The notes beneath the pieces were generated by a model. That model searched no databases and was not told where the DNA came from. It worked only from the letters and a program-made list of their open reading frames with translations. Of a stretch of DNA of 64,000 nucleotides, positions 54,805 to 63,636 are shown piece by piece. The DNA is from CAJBNH01 sp964447285 (lineage in GTDB: Bacteria > Myxococcota_A > UBA9042). How positions within the stretch are numbered: position 1 is the first letter of the stretch; every line of letters starts with the position of its first letter. The translations under genes and the position numbers were made by a program. The stretch lies in contig CAYURO010000001.1 of the NCBI GenBank assembly GCA_964447285.1, positions 231,312 through 295,311 on the forward strand. Direction: 5' to 3'.

Positions 54805-56910
54805 CTACTGATTCACCCACAGCATCGCCCCGACCGACTGGTCGTCGTCGTAGGTCCGCGTCGGGTTGGCCGGGTTCAGGTCGAAGCCCCAGCGCGCCGA
54901 CGGGCCATCCAGCCAGATCGACCACTGGCGGAAGGCGACGCCCAGACCCGATGCGAGGTCGAACACGCCCATGTCGCTGACCTGGCCCAAGCCAGCGGAG
55001 TTCTTGCCGATCGAGGCCGTACCCGTGCCGCGCAAGAACAGCGACTTGGTCCCCACCGCGATGTCCGGTCCGGTGTAGGCGGTGGGCGGCACCTGGCCGG
55101 TGCACGTCTCGCACCAGCGCAGCAAGTCCCTCTTCAAATAGAGGAACTCCATCTCGATGCCACCGTCGGCCAGTTCGTCGGCGTCATAATCGGCGCTCGT
55201 CTGCGTCAGCTTGGGCAGCGTGCCCGTCAGGTCCAGCACGGCGACCGCGTGCCGATCCAGATCGGTTCGCGTCGTGCCGATGCCCTTCAAAACCTTGGCT
55301 TTCTTGCTGGTGCTTTTGCAGTGCGGCATCCCGTACGCCAGCTTGCCGTCGGGCGACACGGCGAACGAGCCAGGCAGACGACCGTAGTCGCGCGTGTCGA
55401 TCGCGCCCAGCTTGGCGCCTGCCGACGACAGCACCTGAATGGCCTCGTCGCTGCCCACCAACAGCTGGGTTTCGGCGCCGACGCTGACCGCTGCGAATCC
55501 GGGCGGCCACGCGTTGGTCGAGCCGCACTTGTCGCTGGCGACACCGGCCAAGTAGGCCTCGCGCTTGGTGAAGTCGACCTTGCCCTCGGCGCCGATCGGC
55601 ACCCGGTACACCGTCGTCTCGGCTGTCTTGCCGGCGGTCTTCGCCTCGTCGCCCAGCTGGCCGGACCACGACGGCTCCATCAGGTACAACCCGTCACCGA
55701 CGACGGCCACGCCCCGGAAGATGCGCTTGGTGCTGAGGAATGCGACCTTCGTCTTGTCGGAGGTCTCCAGCACCTTGCCGGCGCCCGTTGCGTCCAGCTC
55801 GACGGTCATCAAGTGGTAGGCCCCGGTCGTCGTCAGCGCGCCGGCGCCCTTGTAGTCGATCAGGTACAGGCGGGTCTTGGCGTTCTGGAACACGGCGGCG
55901 CCGCGGCAAGGCCAAGGCAGCGACTCGGCGCCGGGGCTCAGGCAACTGCCGTCCGCGCAGTCGGGGTGGGGAATGTAGACCGAGCTGCTGGCGAATTTGT
56001 TGGTGGACAGGTCGTAGGTGAACACCCAAGCCCCCTTGCCGCCTGCCCCCATCACGTGCAGTGACGAGCCCTGACCGCGCACGAAGCCGCACAGGTCCCC
56101 CGTGAACGGCTTGCCGTCGACCAACGGCGCCACGCCCGCGCCCACGGTAAAGGTCGACAGGTCCACCGACTTGATGTGATTGCGATAACCGCCCTCTCCC
56201 GACGTCGCCAGCACCACCCGCCCCGTCTCGGTGGCGGCGGGAAACGCGGGGGTCGGCAGCAGCAAGTGGCCCAGCACCACCTCGCCCATGTCGGCGGGGG
56301 CGGCATCGGACAGGGTGACTGCGGTGGTGCCGGTCAGCGGGTTCTTGCCTTCGGACGGCTTGGGGTCGGTGCCGGCAGCCTGCAACACGTCGAAAGGACC
56401 GAAGAACCCGGTCTGATCGGCCGCGTCGCCGTTATCCCGGCTGTACTTGGAGTCCAGCACCACGCGGGCAAAGTAGTTTCCGGTCGGAAGTCCGCCCACC
56501 AGCAGTGGAATCGTTGAACCAGAGACCAACAGCGCGTCGATCTTGACCTTGTCCGACCAAACAAGCGTTTGGCAGTTCTCGTCTTGGCACAGCTGCACGT
56601 ACAGGTTGCCGCGCACGAGCTTCGACCCTGAGGTCAGGTAGCTGCGCAGCGACGAGACCACCTGGAGCGGAAAGTCTTTCGCGATGCGGACTTCTGCCTT
56701 CAGCTGGGCGGCACCCACCGGGTTCACCACCTCGGCGCCCAGGCCTACATCCGGCTGCTCCGGCGCAACGTCCACAGGCACATCCTGCACCGTGTCGGTC
56801 ACTTCAGTGACGTCGTAGGGCACGTAGGCGGAGATCGGAGCGACCTCACAGCCGGTCAGCGCGGCCACTGCCAAGGCAGACACGGTCCACAACGGAAAGC
56901 GCACATTCAT
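54805..56910 (-). CDS. Propeller-like lipoprotein downstream of the radical SAM gene
   Basis: The 701-residue product has a lipoprotein signal (SALAVAALTGC) and a short linker. A beta-rich middle is followed by repeated strand phrases such as GRVVLATSGEGGYRN, AWVFTYDLSTNKF, TRLYLIDYKG, GLYLMEPSWSG and LPGSFAVSPDGKLAYGMPH, suggesting a beta-propeller. Several Cys pairs (CPDCAD-like, CETCTG) are probably disulfides. It starts 35 nt after the radical SAM stop and so is probably the third gene of the precursor-maturase-lipoprotein unit. It might bind or display the modified peptide; no direct evidence. It is convergent with the lipoprotein at 53896. Confidence 0.75.
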   Translation of the reverse strand: MNVRFPLWTVSALAVAALTGCEVAPISAYVPYDVTEVTDTVQDVPVDVAPEQPDVGLGAEVVNPVGAAQLKAEVRIAKDFPLQVVSSLRSYLTSGSKLVRGNLYVQLCQDENCQTLVWSDKVKIDALLVSGSTIPLLVGGLPTGNYFARVVLDSKYSRDNGDAADQTGFFGPFDVLQAAGTDPKPSEGKNPLTGTTAVTLSDAAPADMGEVVLGHLLLPTPAFPAATETGRVVLATSGEGGYRNHIKSVDLSTFTVGAGVAPLVDGKPFTGDLCGFVRGQGSSLHVMGAGGKGAWVFTYDLSTNKFASSSVYIPHPDCADGSCLSPGAESLPWPCRGAAVFQNAKTRLYLIDYKGAGALTTTGAYHLMTVELDATGAGKVLETSDKTKVAFLSTKRIFRGVAVVGDGLYLMEPSWSGQLGDEAKTAGKTAETTVYRVPIGAEGKVDFTKREAYLAGVASDKCGSTNAWPPGFAAVSVGAETQLLVGSDEAIQVLSSAGAKLGAIDTRDYGRLPGSFAVSPDGKLAYGMPHCKSTSKKAKVLKGIGTTRTDLDRHAVAVLDLTGTLPKLTQTSADYDADELADGGIEMEFLYLKRDLLRWCETCTGQVPPTAYTGPDIAVGTKSLFLRGTGTASIGKNSAGLGQVSDMGVFDLASGLGVAFRQWSIWLDGPSARWGFDLNPANPTRTYDDDQSVGAMLWVNQ

Positions 56911-56945
56911 CGGGAACTCCTCAAAGGGGCAGGCGAGGGATGCGG

Positions 56946-58082
56946 TCAGGCGGGCGCGCGCGTCGTGTCGCCGTCCTGGCGGTCCAGCCAGCAGAATTCG
57001 TCGGGTTGCACCAGCCGCTCGTGCAGGCCGCCACCGCCGCAGACCTCAAACCACGAGCAGTCTTCGCACGGTCCGGTCTTGCGCCACGCCATGTCGCGAT
57101 GCTGCTTGAACTCCGTGTGCCAGATCTCCGAGAAGCGCCGCTCCAGCGCCGAGCCCTGGGCCATCGACCGCGGCAGGGACGGGCACGCGCTGACCTGACC
57201 GTCGGCCAGGATCGACGCCACGCACAACCCGGCGAAACACTGCGAGTCACCCGGGCGCACCTTCAGCTCGCGCTGGACGCCCAGGAAGCCGCCGCACGAG
57301 AAGCGTACGTCGAATTTCTCTTTGGTCTTCTTGATCTCTGCGCGTCTTGTCTCCAGATAGTCGAACAGCTGGCGCACCTGCGGCGGCTCGAGCCACAGGT
57401 CGGGACCGTCCAGCTCGGCGCGGCCCATCCGATCGATCGTGATCAGCCGCTGCATCGTCGCGCCCGCCGCGCGCACGGCCTTTTCGATCTCGGGCAGATG
57501 GTCCAGGTGCACGGGACGCACGCAGGTGATGGCCTCGACGCGCCGAAAGCCGATCGCCCGCGCTGTCGCGATGCCGTCCAACGCCTTGCGCCACGAGCCC
57601 TTGCCGCGCACCGCCTCGTGCTCGTCTTCCAACCCGTCGATGCTGACGCAGATGGTCCGCATTCCGGCGTCCCACAACGCCTGGGCCTTCTCGCGGTCCA
57701 GCAGCGTGCCGTTGGTGACGATGCAGCTGCGCATCCCCAGCGACGTCATGTGCGCGACGACCTCGAACAAGTCCTTGCGCAGCAGGGGCTCGCCGCCCGT
57801 GACCGACACGAAGATGCGCTTGGCGTTGAAGTCCTGCGCGATGGTGTCAAGGATCGCTTTGACTTCAGTGGTTTCCAGCTCGCGCACCGGCGACTTGCCC
57901 TCGCAGCTCGACCCACAGTGGCGGCAGCGCAGGTTGCAGCGCAGCGTCGCCTCCCAGAACAGGTACGTCATGTCGGGCTTGGCGAACAGGCGACCGCGGC
58001 GGGCAGCGTCGCGGCGCACGGCGACCACCTTGGGCAAGTCCAACAGGCCGACATCGCCGGCACTTTTGCGGAACAGGGACAT
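56946..58082 (-). CDS. Radical SAM/SPASM peptide maturase
   Basis: The 378-residue product has the radical SAM CxxxCxxC cluster at Cys49, Cys53 and Cys56 in LRCNLRCRHCG, the SAM-binding GGEPLLRKDL and VTNGTLL, and SIDG. A C-terminal SPASM domain supplies further cluster Cys: the region CFAGLCVASILADGQVSACP, then CEDCSWFEVC, GGGGLH and a last FC. There is no obvious separate RRE domain; the N-terminal 40 residues are short. SPASM radical SAM enzymes modify ribosomal peptides or enzymes. The gene 69 nt upstream encodes a repeat peptide, giving a precursor-maturase pair; the reaction is unknown. Start ATG at 58082. Confidence 0.92.
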   Translation of the reverse strand: MSLFRKSAGDVGLLDLPKVVAVRRDAARRGRLFAKPDMTYLFWEATLRCNLRCRHCGSSCEGKSPVRELETTEVKAILDTIAQDFNAKRIFVSVTGGEPLLRKDLFEVVAHMTSLGMRSCIVTNGTLLDREKAQALWDAGMRTICVSIDGLEDEHEAVRGKGSWRKALDGIATARAIGFRRVEAITCVRPVHLDHLPEIEKAVRAAGATMQRLITIDRMGRAELDGPDLWLEPPQVRQLFDYLETRRAEIKKTKEKFDVRFSCGGFLGVQRELKVRPGDSQCFAGLCVASILADGQVSACPSLPRSMAQGSALERRFSEIWHTEFKQHRDMAWRKTGPCEDCSWFEVCGGGGLHERLVQPDEFCWLDRQDGDTTRAPA

Positions 58083-58151
58083 GGCGCTCCGTGGTGTGGG
58101 ACCGGCCGTCGCGCAGGGCGTCGCCCGTCCGGGGGCAACCGGCGAGTGGGA

Positions 58152-58700
58152 TCAACCGGCGTCGACCGGACCGCCGTACTTCATCGCCGGACCCGTGTCG
58201 ATGGTGTCGTTCGCGTCGTGATCGACGTCTTCGCTCGTGTCGAACGGGCCGCCGTACATCGGTGCGACCTCAGGACCTTGCGACCCGTCGTCGGCGTCCA
58301 CGTCCATCGGACCGCCGTACTTGGTCGCGGTCTCGATGTCCTCGGTCGTGTCGGCGGGACCGCCGTATTTGGTGGCGATATCGGTCGGGTCGGTGTCCTG
58401 ATCGACGTCGGTGGGGCCACCGTACTTGGTGGCGACGTCGGTGGCGCCGGCGTCCTCGTCGATGTCCATCGGGCCACCGTACTTGGTGGCGGTTTCGGAG
58501 GCGGTGTCGGGCTCTGCGTCAGAAATGGTGTCGGGCGGCCCGCCGTACTTGGCCGTGTTGTCGGCGGAAGTGTCCGCAGGAGTCTCGCAGCCCGGCAACG
58601 TCGCAAGCGCAGCGCCACCGGTGGCCACCACCCACAACCCTGCTGCCTTGTTCAAGAAATCGACCAGGAACGAGCGCCGTGAAGCCGTGACGGAAGCCAT
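58152..58700 (-). CDS. Putative RiPP precursor: Tat-exported lipoprotein with seven (K/M)YGGP motifs
   Basis: The 182-residue product has a Tat signal with SRRSFL (7-12), a hydrophobic stretch and a lipobox LPGC (lipid Cys38). The rest is Asp/Thr/Ala-rich with almost no other features except seven pentapeptides: six KYGGP and one MYGGP. Their Tyr residues are at 52, 74, 93, 112, 128, 149 and 175, so spacing is irregular (16-26), and Asp follows the motif at +2 in every copy. Such strict conservation in an otherwise drifting sequence marks them as modification sites. Tat export fits a peptide modified in the cytoplasm first. ATG at 58700 with AAGGAGG upstream. Followed by the radical SAM gene. 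Confidence 0.85.
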   Translation of the reverse strand: MASVTASRRSFLVDFLNKAAGLWVVATGGAALATLPGCETPADTSADNTAKYGGPPDTISDAEPDTASETATKYGGPMDIDEDAGATDVATKYGGPTDVDQDTDPTDIATKYGGPADTTEDIETATKYGGPMDVDADDGSQGPEVAPMYGGPFDTSEDVDHDANDTIDTGPAMKYGGPVDAG

Positions 58701-58870
58701 GGGGTCCGCCTCCTTGCGTCTGCCGGCAGGTCGCGCGCCGAGAGGGGGACGGGCGCGGTCTGCTCGATGGATACCCTTCAGTTGCCGATCCAGTGTGCAC
58801 GCACGTTGTGGACTGTAGCGCTTGAGTGCTGGGGGGACAAGGACTTGGAGGGGGGCAGGTGGGGTGCCCA

Positions 58871-58899
58871 TTCCCATCGACGCGCGTCGCCGCTACCTT
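58871..58899 (+). promoter_or_regulatory. Candidate promoter giving a leaderless molybdopterin oxidoreductase mRNA
   Basis: TTCCCA (58871-58876), a 17-nt spacer and TACCTT (58894-58899) end 6 nt before the ATG at 58906, so the transcript would start at or within 1-2 nt of the start codon. No Shine-Dalgarno is present before this ATG. Confidence 0.4.
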
Positions 58900-58905
58900 C
58901 GCGTC

Positions 58906-60846
58906 ATGACCGACACCCCCGTGCACCTCCGGACCGCCTGCAACCGCGACTGCCCCGACGTCTGCGGCATCCTCGCCACCGTGCAGGACGGCCGCGTCAC
59001 GCGCTTGCAGGGCGACCCCGATCATCCCGTTACGCGCGGCTTTCTGTGCCACCGCACCAGCCGGTTCCTGGACCGCCAGTACAGCCCCGACCGCCTGACC
59101 ACGCCCCTGATGCGCGACGGCGACGGCTTTCGCCCGATCGGTTGGGACGAGGCATTGGACCGCATCGCGCGCCAAATGTGCGCCATCCGTGCAGAATCCG
59201 GGCCAGCGGCGATCCTGCACTACCGCAGCGGCGGGTCGCTGGGCCTGATGAAGCACGTGACGGACGCGCTGTTCGAGCAGCTCGGTCCGGTGACGTTGAA
59301 GTCGGGCGACATCTGCTCGGGTGCCGGTGACGCGGCGCAGTTGGCGGACTTCGGGGTCGAGGACAGTCACGATCTCGAGGACCTGCGCAACGCCAGGACG
59401 ATCCTGCTGTGGGGCAAGAATCCGTACGTCTCGAGTCCGCATCTGGTGCCGTTGCTGCGCGAGTGCCGCAAGGCCGGTGCGCGGGTCGTGCTGGTCGATC
59501 CTGTGCATCATCAGGGCGTTTCCAGTGCAGACCTGTACCTGCAGCCGCGGCCGGGCAGCGACGTGGCGCTGGGGCTGGGCGTGGCGCGGCAGCTGTTCGA
59601 AGCCCAGGCGGTGGACCCGACGGCCGACGCGTACTGCCTGAATTTGCCAGTGTTTCGGCGCATGGCGCTCGCGCGGTCGACGGCGCAGTGGGCCGAGCTG
59701 GCAGGCGTGAAGCCCGACGAGGTTCGCGCGCTGGCCCAAGCGTATGCCGAGGGACCGTCTGCGATCCTGGTCGGCTGGGGTATGCAGCGGCGCGGCAACG
59801 GCTCGGCAGCGGTGCGGGTGCTCGACGCGCTGGGAGCGATCTCGGGCAACCTGGGCGTCGCTGGCGGCGGCGTGTCGTTCTACTTCCAGCGACGCGGCGC
59901 GTTCGACCTGTCGTTCTTGTCGGGAGCAGCGGCGCGGCGACTGCCGGAAGCGCTGTTGGGTCAGGCGATTCTGGATGCCAGCGACCCGCCGGTGCGCGCG
60001 GTGTGGGTGACGGCCGGCAACCCGGTGGCGATGCTGCCCGACTCGCACAAGGTGGCAGAGGCCTTGCGGTCCCGCGAGCTGACGGTCGTTGTCGATGCCT
60101 TTCTGACCGACACCGCCCGCTGCGCGCACTTCGTGCTGCCGACGACGACGCTGTTGGAGGAAGACGATCTGGTCGGCTCGTACGGCCACGCCTGGCTGGC
60201 CGAGGTGCGTCCGGTGGTGCCGCAGCCTGAAGGTGTGCGCAGCGACTATGAGATCGCGGGAGAGCTGGCGGTGCGGCTGGGGCTGCCCAACGCCCAGGAA
60301 TTTCGCCAGCCGGTCGAGGCGTGGAAGCGTCGACTGCTGACCCGGGTCGCGGACCAAGGTGCGGGACTGGACCAGCTGCGGGAGGGGCCGGTACGCCATC
60401 CGTTGGCTCCCAGGATCCTGTTTGCGGACAGGCAGTTCCCAACGCCATCGGGAAAGGTCGAGCTCGTCACCGATGTCGATTCGACCCCGCTGCAGGTCAC
60501 GCCAGACCGGCCGCTGCTGCTGATGGCACTGTCGACCGAGCGCTCGCAGGCCTCCCAGCCAGCAGGTGTGCGAGAACCGGCGGGTCCGCCGGTGGCAGTC
60601 GTACACCCCGATGCCGCCTTGGGATTCGACGATGGCGGCCTTGCACAGGTGGTGTCGGAGCTGGGCGCGATGACGGTGCGGCTGAGGTTTGACGCCCGGC
60701 AGCGGCGCGATGTGTTGGCGATGGCCAAGGGAGGTTCGCTGATCGCGGGTCGTTGCCCCAACGCCCTGATCCACGCCCGTGAGACGGATTGCGGAGGCGG
60801 TGCAGTCTATTACGACACTCCGGTCGCCCTGCGGCCCATGGACTGA
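58906..60846 (+). CDS. Molybdopterin-dependent oxidoreductase (formate dehydrogenase/DMSO reductase superfamily)
   Basis: The 646-residue product has an N-terminal [4Fe-4S] binding set (Cys12, Cys16, Cys20, Cys48). The Mo-ligand region is KSGDICSGAGDAA, with Cys137 as the probable Mo ligand where formate dehydrogenases carry Sec or Cys. Further family segments are ILLWGKNPYVSSPH, DPVHHQGVSSADLYLQPRPGSDVAL, a GWGMQRRGNG motif and the C-terminal aspartate-decarboxylase-like barrel (RPLLLMALSTERSQ, ALIHA). No Tat signal is present, so it is cytoplasmic. Substrate unknown. MobB at 35697 would complete its bis-MGD cofactor. No partner subunits adjoin, so it may use ferredoxin from PFOR or similar. 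It is divergent from the RiPP-like genes. Confidence 0.9.
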   Translation: MTDTPVHLRTACNRDCPDVCGILATVQDGRVTRLQGDPDHPVTRGFLCHRTSRFLDRQYSPDRLTTPLMRDGDGFRPIGWDEALDRIARQMCAIRAESGPAAILHYRSGGSLGLMKHVTDALFEQLGPVTLKSGDICSGAGDAAQLADFGVEDSHDLEDLRNARTILLWGKNPYVSSPHLVPLLRECRKAGARVVLVDPVHHQGVSSADLYLQPRPGSDVALGLGVARQLFEAQAVDPTADAYCLNLPVFRRMALARSTAQWAELAGVKPDEVRALAQAYAEGPSAILVGWGMQRRGNGSAAVRVLDALGAISGNLGVAGGGVSFYFQRRGAFDLSFLSGAAARRLPEALLGQAILDASDPPVRAVWVTAGNPVAMLPDSHKVAEALRSRELTVVVDAFLTDTARCAHFVLPTTTLLEEDDLVGSYGHAWLAEVRPVVPQPEGVRSDYEIAGELAVRLGLPNAQEFRQPVEAWKRRLLTRVADQGAGLDQLREGPVRHPLAPRILFADRQFPTPSGKVELVTDVDSTPLQVTPDRPLLLMALSTERSQASQPAGVREPAGPPVAVVHPDAALGFDDGGLAQVVSELGAMTVRLRFDARQRRDVLAMAKGGSLIAGRCPNALIHARETDCGGGAVYYDTPVALRPMD

Positions 60847-60963
60847 ACGTTGCCACCCGACAAGTTGCCATTTCCATTTTTCCCGGTCCCGGTCTACCTT
60901 TGCATTTCCCCCTGATTCCCTTCGATCCGGTTCACGGGTCGCCAACTTGTCGTGGAGGTCCCG

Positions 60964-63243
60964 ATGGCAGCGTGGAAGCCTGGCGTGCTCGGCGTCGTAT
61001 GTGTCCTGAGTGCGCTGTGGGGGACTGTGACCGTCGCCGCCGTGCCTGCGACGGTCTTGGTCGAGGGCGCGCTGGTCTCGACGGGCGGCGGTCCAGTGGC
61101 GGACGGTGATTACGACGTGACGTTCGCGCTGTACGACGTGGACAAGGACGGTCTGGCGTTGTGGTCTGAGGGGCCGACGAAGATCGCGGTGCAGGGGGGC
61201 CAATTCACGTACTCGCTGGGCAGCGTGACGCCGATCGACGCAACGGTGCTGGGCAAGCTGGACAAGGGCTGGCTGCAGGTGGCGATCGCTCCCGACCCGG
61301 CGCTGCCTCGCAAGCCCTTGGCATCCGTGTTGTTTGCCCGCAAGGCCGGTATTGCCGAGAGTCTGTCCTGCTCCGGGTGCATTGGCGCCGCGCAGCTGGA
61401 CGCGCAGGTGCTCGCGCCCTACGCCAAGGCGGCCGACCTGTCGAAGGTGGCGACCTCAGGCGCCTACGCTGACCTGTCGGGCACGCCGGACCTGTCGGGG
61501 TACGCGCAGTCCGCCAACCTTGCCAAGGTTGCGACTTCTGGCGCGTTTGCCGACCTTGCCGGTGGCCCAGACCTGACGGCCTATGCCAAGACGGCCAGCC
61601 TTGCCGATGTCGCGACCACCGGCAGCTACGCCGACCTGACCGGCACGCCCGTCCTGACCAAGCTGGGCGCCGCGTGTGGATCTGGTTTGGTGATCAAGGG
61701 GTTGAAGGAGGATGGCTCGTATGACTGCGTCAAGGCATTCGACGTCAGCCTGCTGCCCCCGGACGGCCTGAACGAGATCTCGAACGGCCTGCTGACCAAC
61801 CAGTTCATCGACGACGTCAAAAGCACCAAGGTTCCCGTCGACATCCCCGACAACAACCCGGTCGGCGTGGCGAACGTGATCGCGGTGCCGGACTTGGGCG
61901 TCGCGCAAGGGCTGGATGTCACGGTCGAATTGACGAACTCCGACATCTCCAAGATCGCGGTGGAGGTCTACGATCCGGCCGGCACCAAGTACGTGCTGCA
62001 CAGCAAGAGTGGCTCGGGGACCAGCCTGAAGACCACCTATCCGTCGACCACCAAGACGGTCAGCGGCGACCTGACTTCCTGGATTGGCAAGAACCCCAAG
62101 GGCAACTGGTCGCTCAACGTCATCGACACCGCGTTTCTGAACAACGGAGTTGACGGCAAGCTTTTGAATTGGAGCGTGAAGATCCAAACCCTGTCGTCGC
62201 AGAAGGTCTCGTCCGTGGGCCTGCTGGTGACCGACGGCGGCCTGCAGGTCAAGCGCGCCGACAGTGCACCGGTAACCTGCAACACCGCAACGTTTGGCTA
62301 CATCTACGCCAGCCCCAAGGACAACGCGCTGTACGTCTGCAACGGCGCGAAGTTCTTCCCGTTGTGGTTGACGGTCCCCCCGGGCGGCAGCCAGGAAGAC
62401 CCGGGCCTGAGCTGCAAGCAGATCCTGACGGTCGGTCCCGCCAGCAAGAGCGGCCTGTACTGGCTTGACCCCGACGGCTTGGGCGGCGTGGACCCGTTCC
62501 AGACCTGGTGCGAGATGAGTGCGGCAGGCGGCGGCTGGACTCTGGTCTTCAACCTCGACACCAACGACGCAACTGGCCGCTGGTACACCGATACGGACTT
62601 CTGGACCAGCGCATCCAAGCTGTTCGGCACGGCCGCCGGAGCGCTGACGGGTGACTTCAAGAGCCAGGCGTTCAACTCGCTGGTGGCCAACGAGATCATG
62701 GTCTTCGCGCACAGCGAGGGCAGCCCGTTCAGCAATCCGCAGCCTTTCGCCGCCTACAGCCTGGCCACCGCGGCCAAGAACAAGACGATGGCCCAGATCA
62801 TGGCGTTCGCGGCGAACACGACCATTACCGCCGGCAGCCCGCTTCGGCAGGGCGTGGTGTCTGCGCCCGGGGCCTACACGCGCAATGCCGGCGACGTCTT
62901 CATCGATAACGGCCTGCCCATCATCGTGAACTCGACAGGCGCCGGCGGCAGCGACGCGCAGAACACGGTCCGTATTGGCACCGACTTCGGGCCGATCTGT
63001 GCCATCGTCGATTGCAACGGCCACAGCGTGCAGGGCGGCTACGGCGGCTACCACGCCCGCCCCAGCAGCGGCGGCTATCCGTTGACCTATGAAGCGATGC
63101 CCAACTTCGGCTACCACCCCGGACCGATGGGCTTTGGCGACAACTGGATCAACAACAACGGTTGCGGCAACTCGGTGTGGACCAACACGTGCGGCCCCAC
63201 CAGCGCCCGGCCGCAGGTCGACTTCGGAATCTTCGTGCGGTAG
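60964..63243 (+). CDS. Secreted P-domain / fibrinogen-like protein with tail-fibre-like repeats
   Basis: The 759-residue product has a signal peptide (ending TVAA or thereabouts) and an N-terminal domain (about 25-130). Then come three to four repeats of the type KVATSGAYADLSGTP/DLSGYA (about 160-235, bases 61423-61650), like those in phage tail-fibre and collar-type proteins. A P/Homo-B-like domain (about 285-420) and a C-terminal fibrinogen-like domain with CEMSAAGGGWTLVFNLDTND follow. It is a paralogue of the gene cut by the left window edge, but lacks the DUF4215-type repeat seen there. Surface adhesion or capture is inferred. GGAGG lies 5-6 nt before the ATG. Confidence 0.88.
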   Translation: MAAWKPGVLGVVCVLSALWGTVTVAAVPATVLVEGALVSTGGGPVADGDYDVTFALYDVDKDGLALWSEGPTKIAVQGGQFTYSLGSVTPIDATVLGKLDKGWLQVAIAPDPALPRKPLASVLFARKAGIAESLSCSGCIGAAQLDAQVLAPYAKAADLSKVATSGAYADLSGTPDLSGYAQSANLAKVATSGAFADLAGGPDLTAYAKTASLADVATTGSYADLTGTPVLTKLGAACGSGLVIKGLKEDGSYDCVKAFDVSLLPPDGLNEISNGLLTNQFIDDVKSTKVPVDIPDNNPVGVANVIAVPDLGVAQGLDVTVELTNSDISKIAVEVYDPAGTKYVLHSKSGSGTSLKTTYPSTTKTVSGDLTSWIGKNPKGNWSLNVIDTAFLNNGVDGKLLNWSVKIQTLSSQKVSSVGLLVTDGGLQVKRADSAPVTCNTATFGYIYASPKDNALYVCNGAKFFPLWLTVPPGGSQEDPGLSCKQILTVGPASKSGLYWLDPDGLGGVDPFQTWCEMSAAGGGWTLVFNLDTNDATGRWYTDTDFWTSASKLFGTAAGALTGDFKSQAFNSLVANEIMVFAHSEGSPFSNPQPFAAYSLATAAKNKTMAQIMAFAANTTITAGSPLRQGVVSAPGAYTRNAGDVFIDNGLPIIVNSTGAGGSDAQNTVRIGTDFGPICAIVDCNGHSVQGGYGGYHARPSSGGYPLTYEAMPNFGYHPGPMGFGDNWINNNGCGNSVWTNTCGPTSARPQVDFGIFVR

Positions 63244-63437
63244 TCGGTCTTCTTCGCCTGCGGCCGTTCGCCCCGTCGACCCCGAGGCGGCGTCGACGGG
63301 CACCGGGCACGGCTCAGTCAGGAACCGTGGCTGCGAGCGAGAGTCCTTTCGATAGCGAGCCCATCGAAGCGCTCACAGGTCGCGATCCACCGAACTACCC
63401 GACTCGCGCGGACGGGGCCACCCAGGGTTAAAACCCC

Positions 63438-63475
63438 GGGCTATCACACGGATAGCCCACCCTTTCAATGGTGGG
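63438..63475. repeat. Pair of adjoining palindromes, possibly an IS200/IS605-type end remnant
   Basis: GGGCTATC (63438-63445) pairs with GATAGCCC (63451-63458) and, overlapping it, CCCACC (63456-63461) pairs with GGTGGG (63470-63475). The second hairpin resembles right-end hairpins of IS605/IS1341-type elements, but no transposase or tnpB is nearby. Confidence 0.35.
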
Positions 63476-63560
63476 TGCATCGGCCCGGCCGGCCAGCCGC
63501 CCGCCTGCGGTCCACTCGACGGAACACCCCTTCCGCCTGAACCATGCCGCAAAAGCGCAA

Positions 63561-63591
63561 CAGGCCCGGAAGGACGAACCCTCCGGGCCTG
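63561..63591 (-). terminator. Terminator for hppA
   Basis: Perfect 10-bp stem CAGGCCCGGA (63561-63570) with TCCGGGCCTG (63582-63591) around an 11-nt loop. On the minus strand it is followed by TTGCGCTTTT, and it lies 46 nt past the hppA stop. Confidence 0.65.
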
Positions 63592-63636
63592 CGCGAATTC
63601 TATCGACGTTGTCTGACCTTGCGGTCGGTGGCGCGG

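Larger units (their letters stand above)
63244..63636. other. Intergenic region with several palindromes, no gene seen
   Basis: No convincing coding sequence lies in this gap. It holds the double palindrome at 63438-63475 and the hppA terminator at 63561-63591. Confidence 0.6.

Noticed and set aside
59305..59325. Selenocysteine at the Mo-ligand position of the molybdopterin oxidoreductase
   Set aside because: The codon is TGC (Cys137), and the gene has no in-frame TGA.
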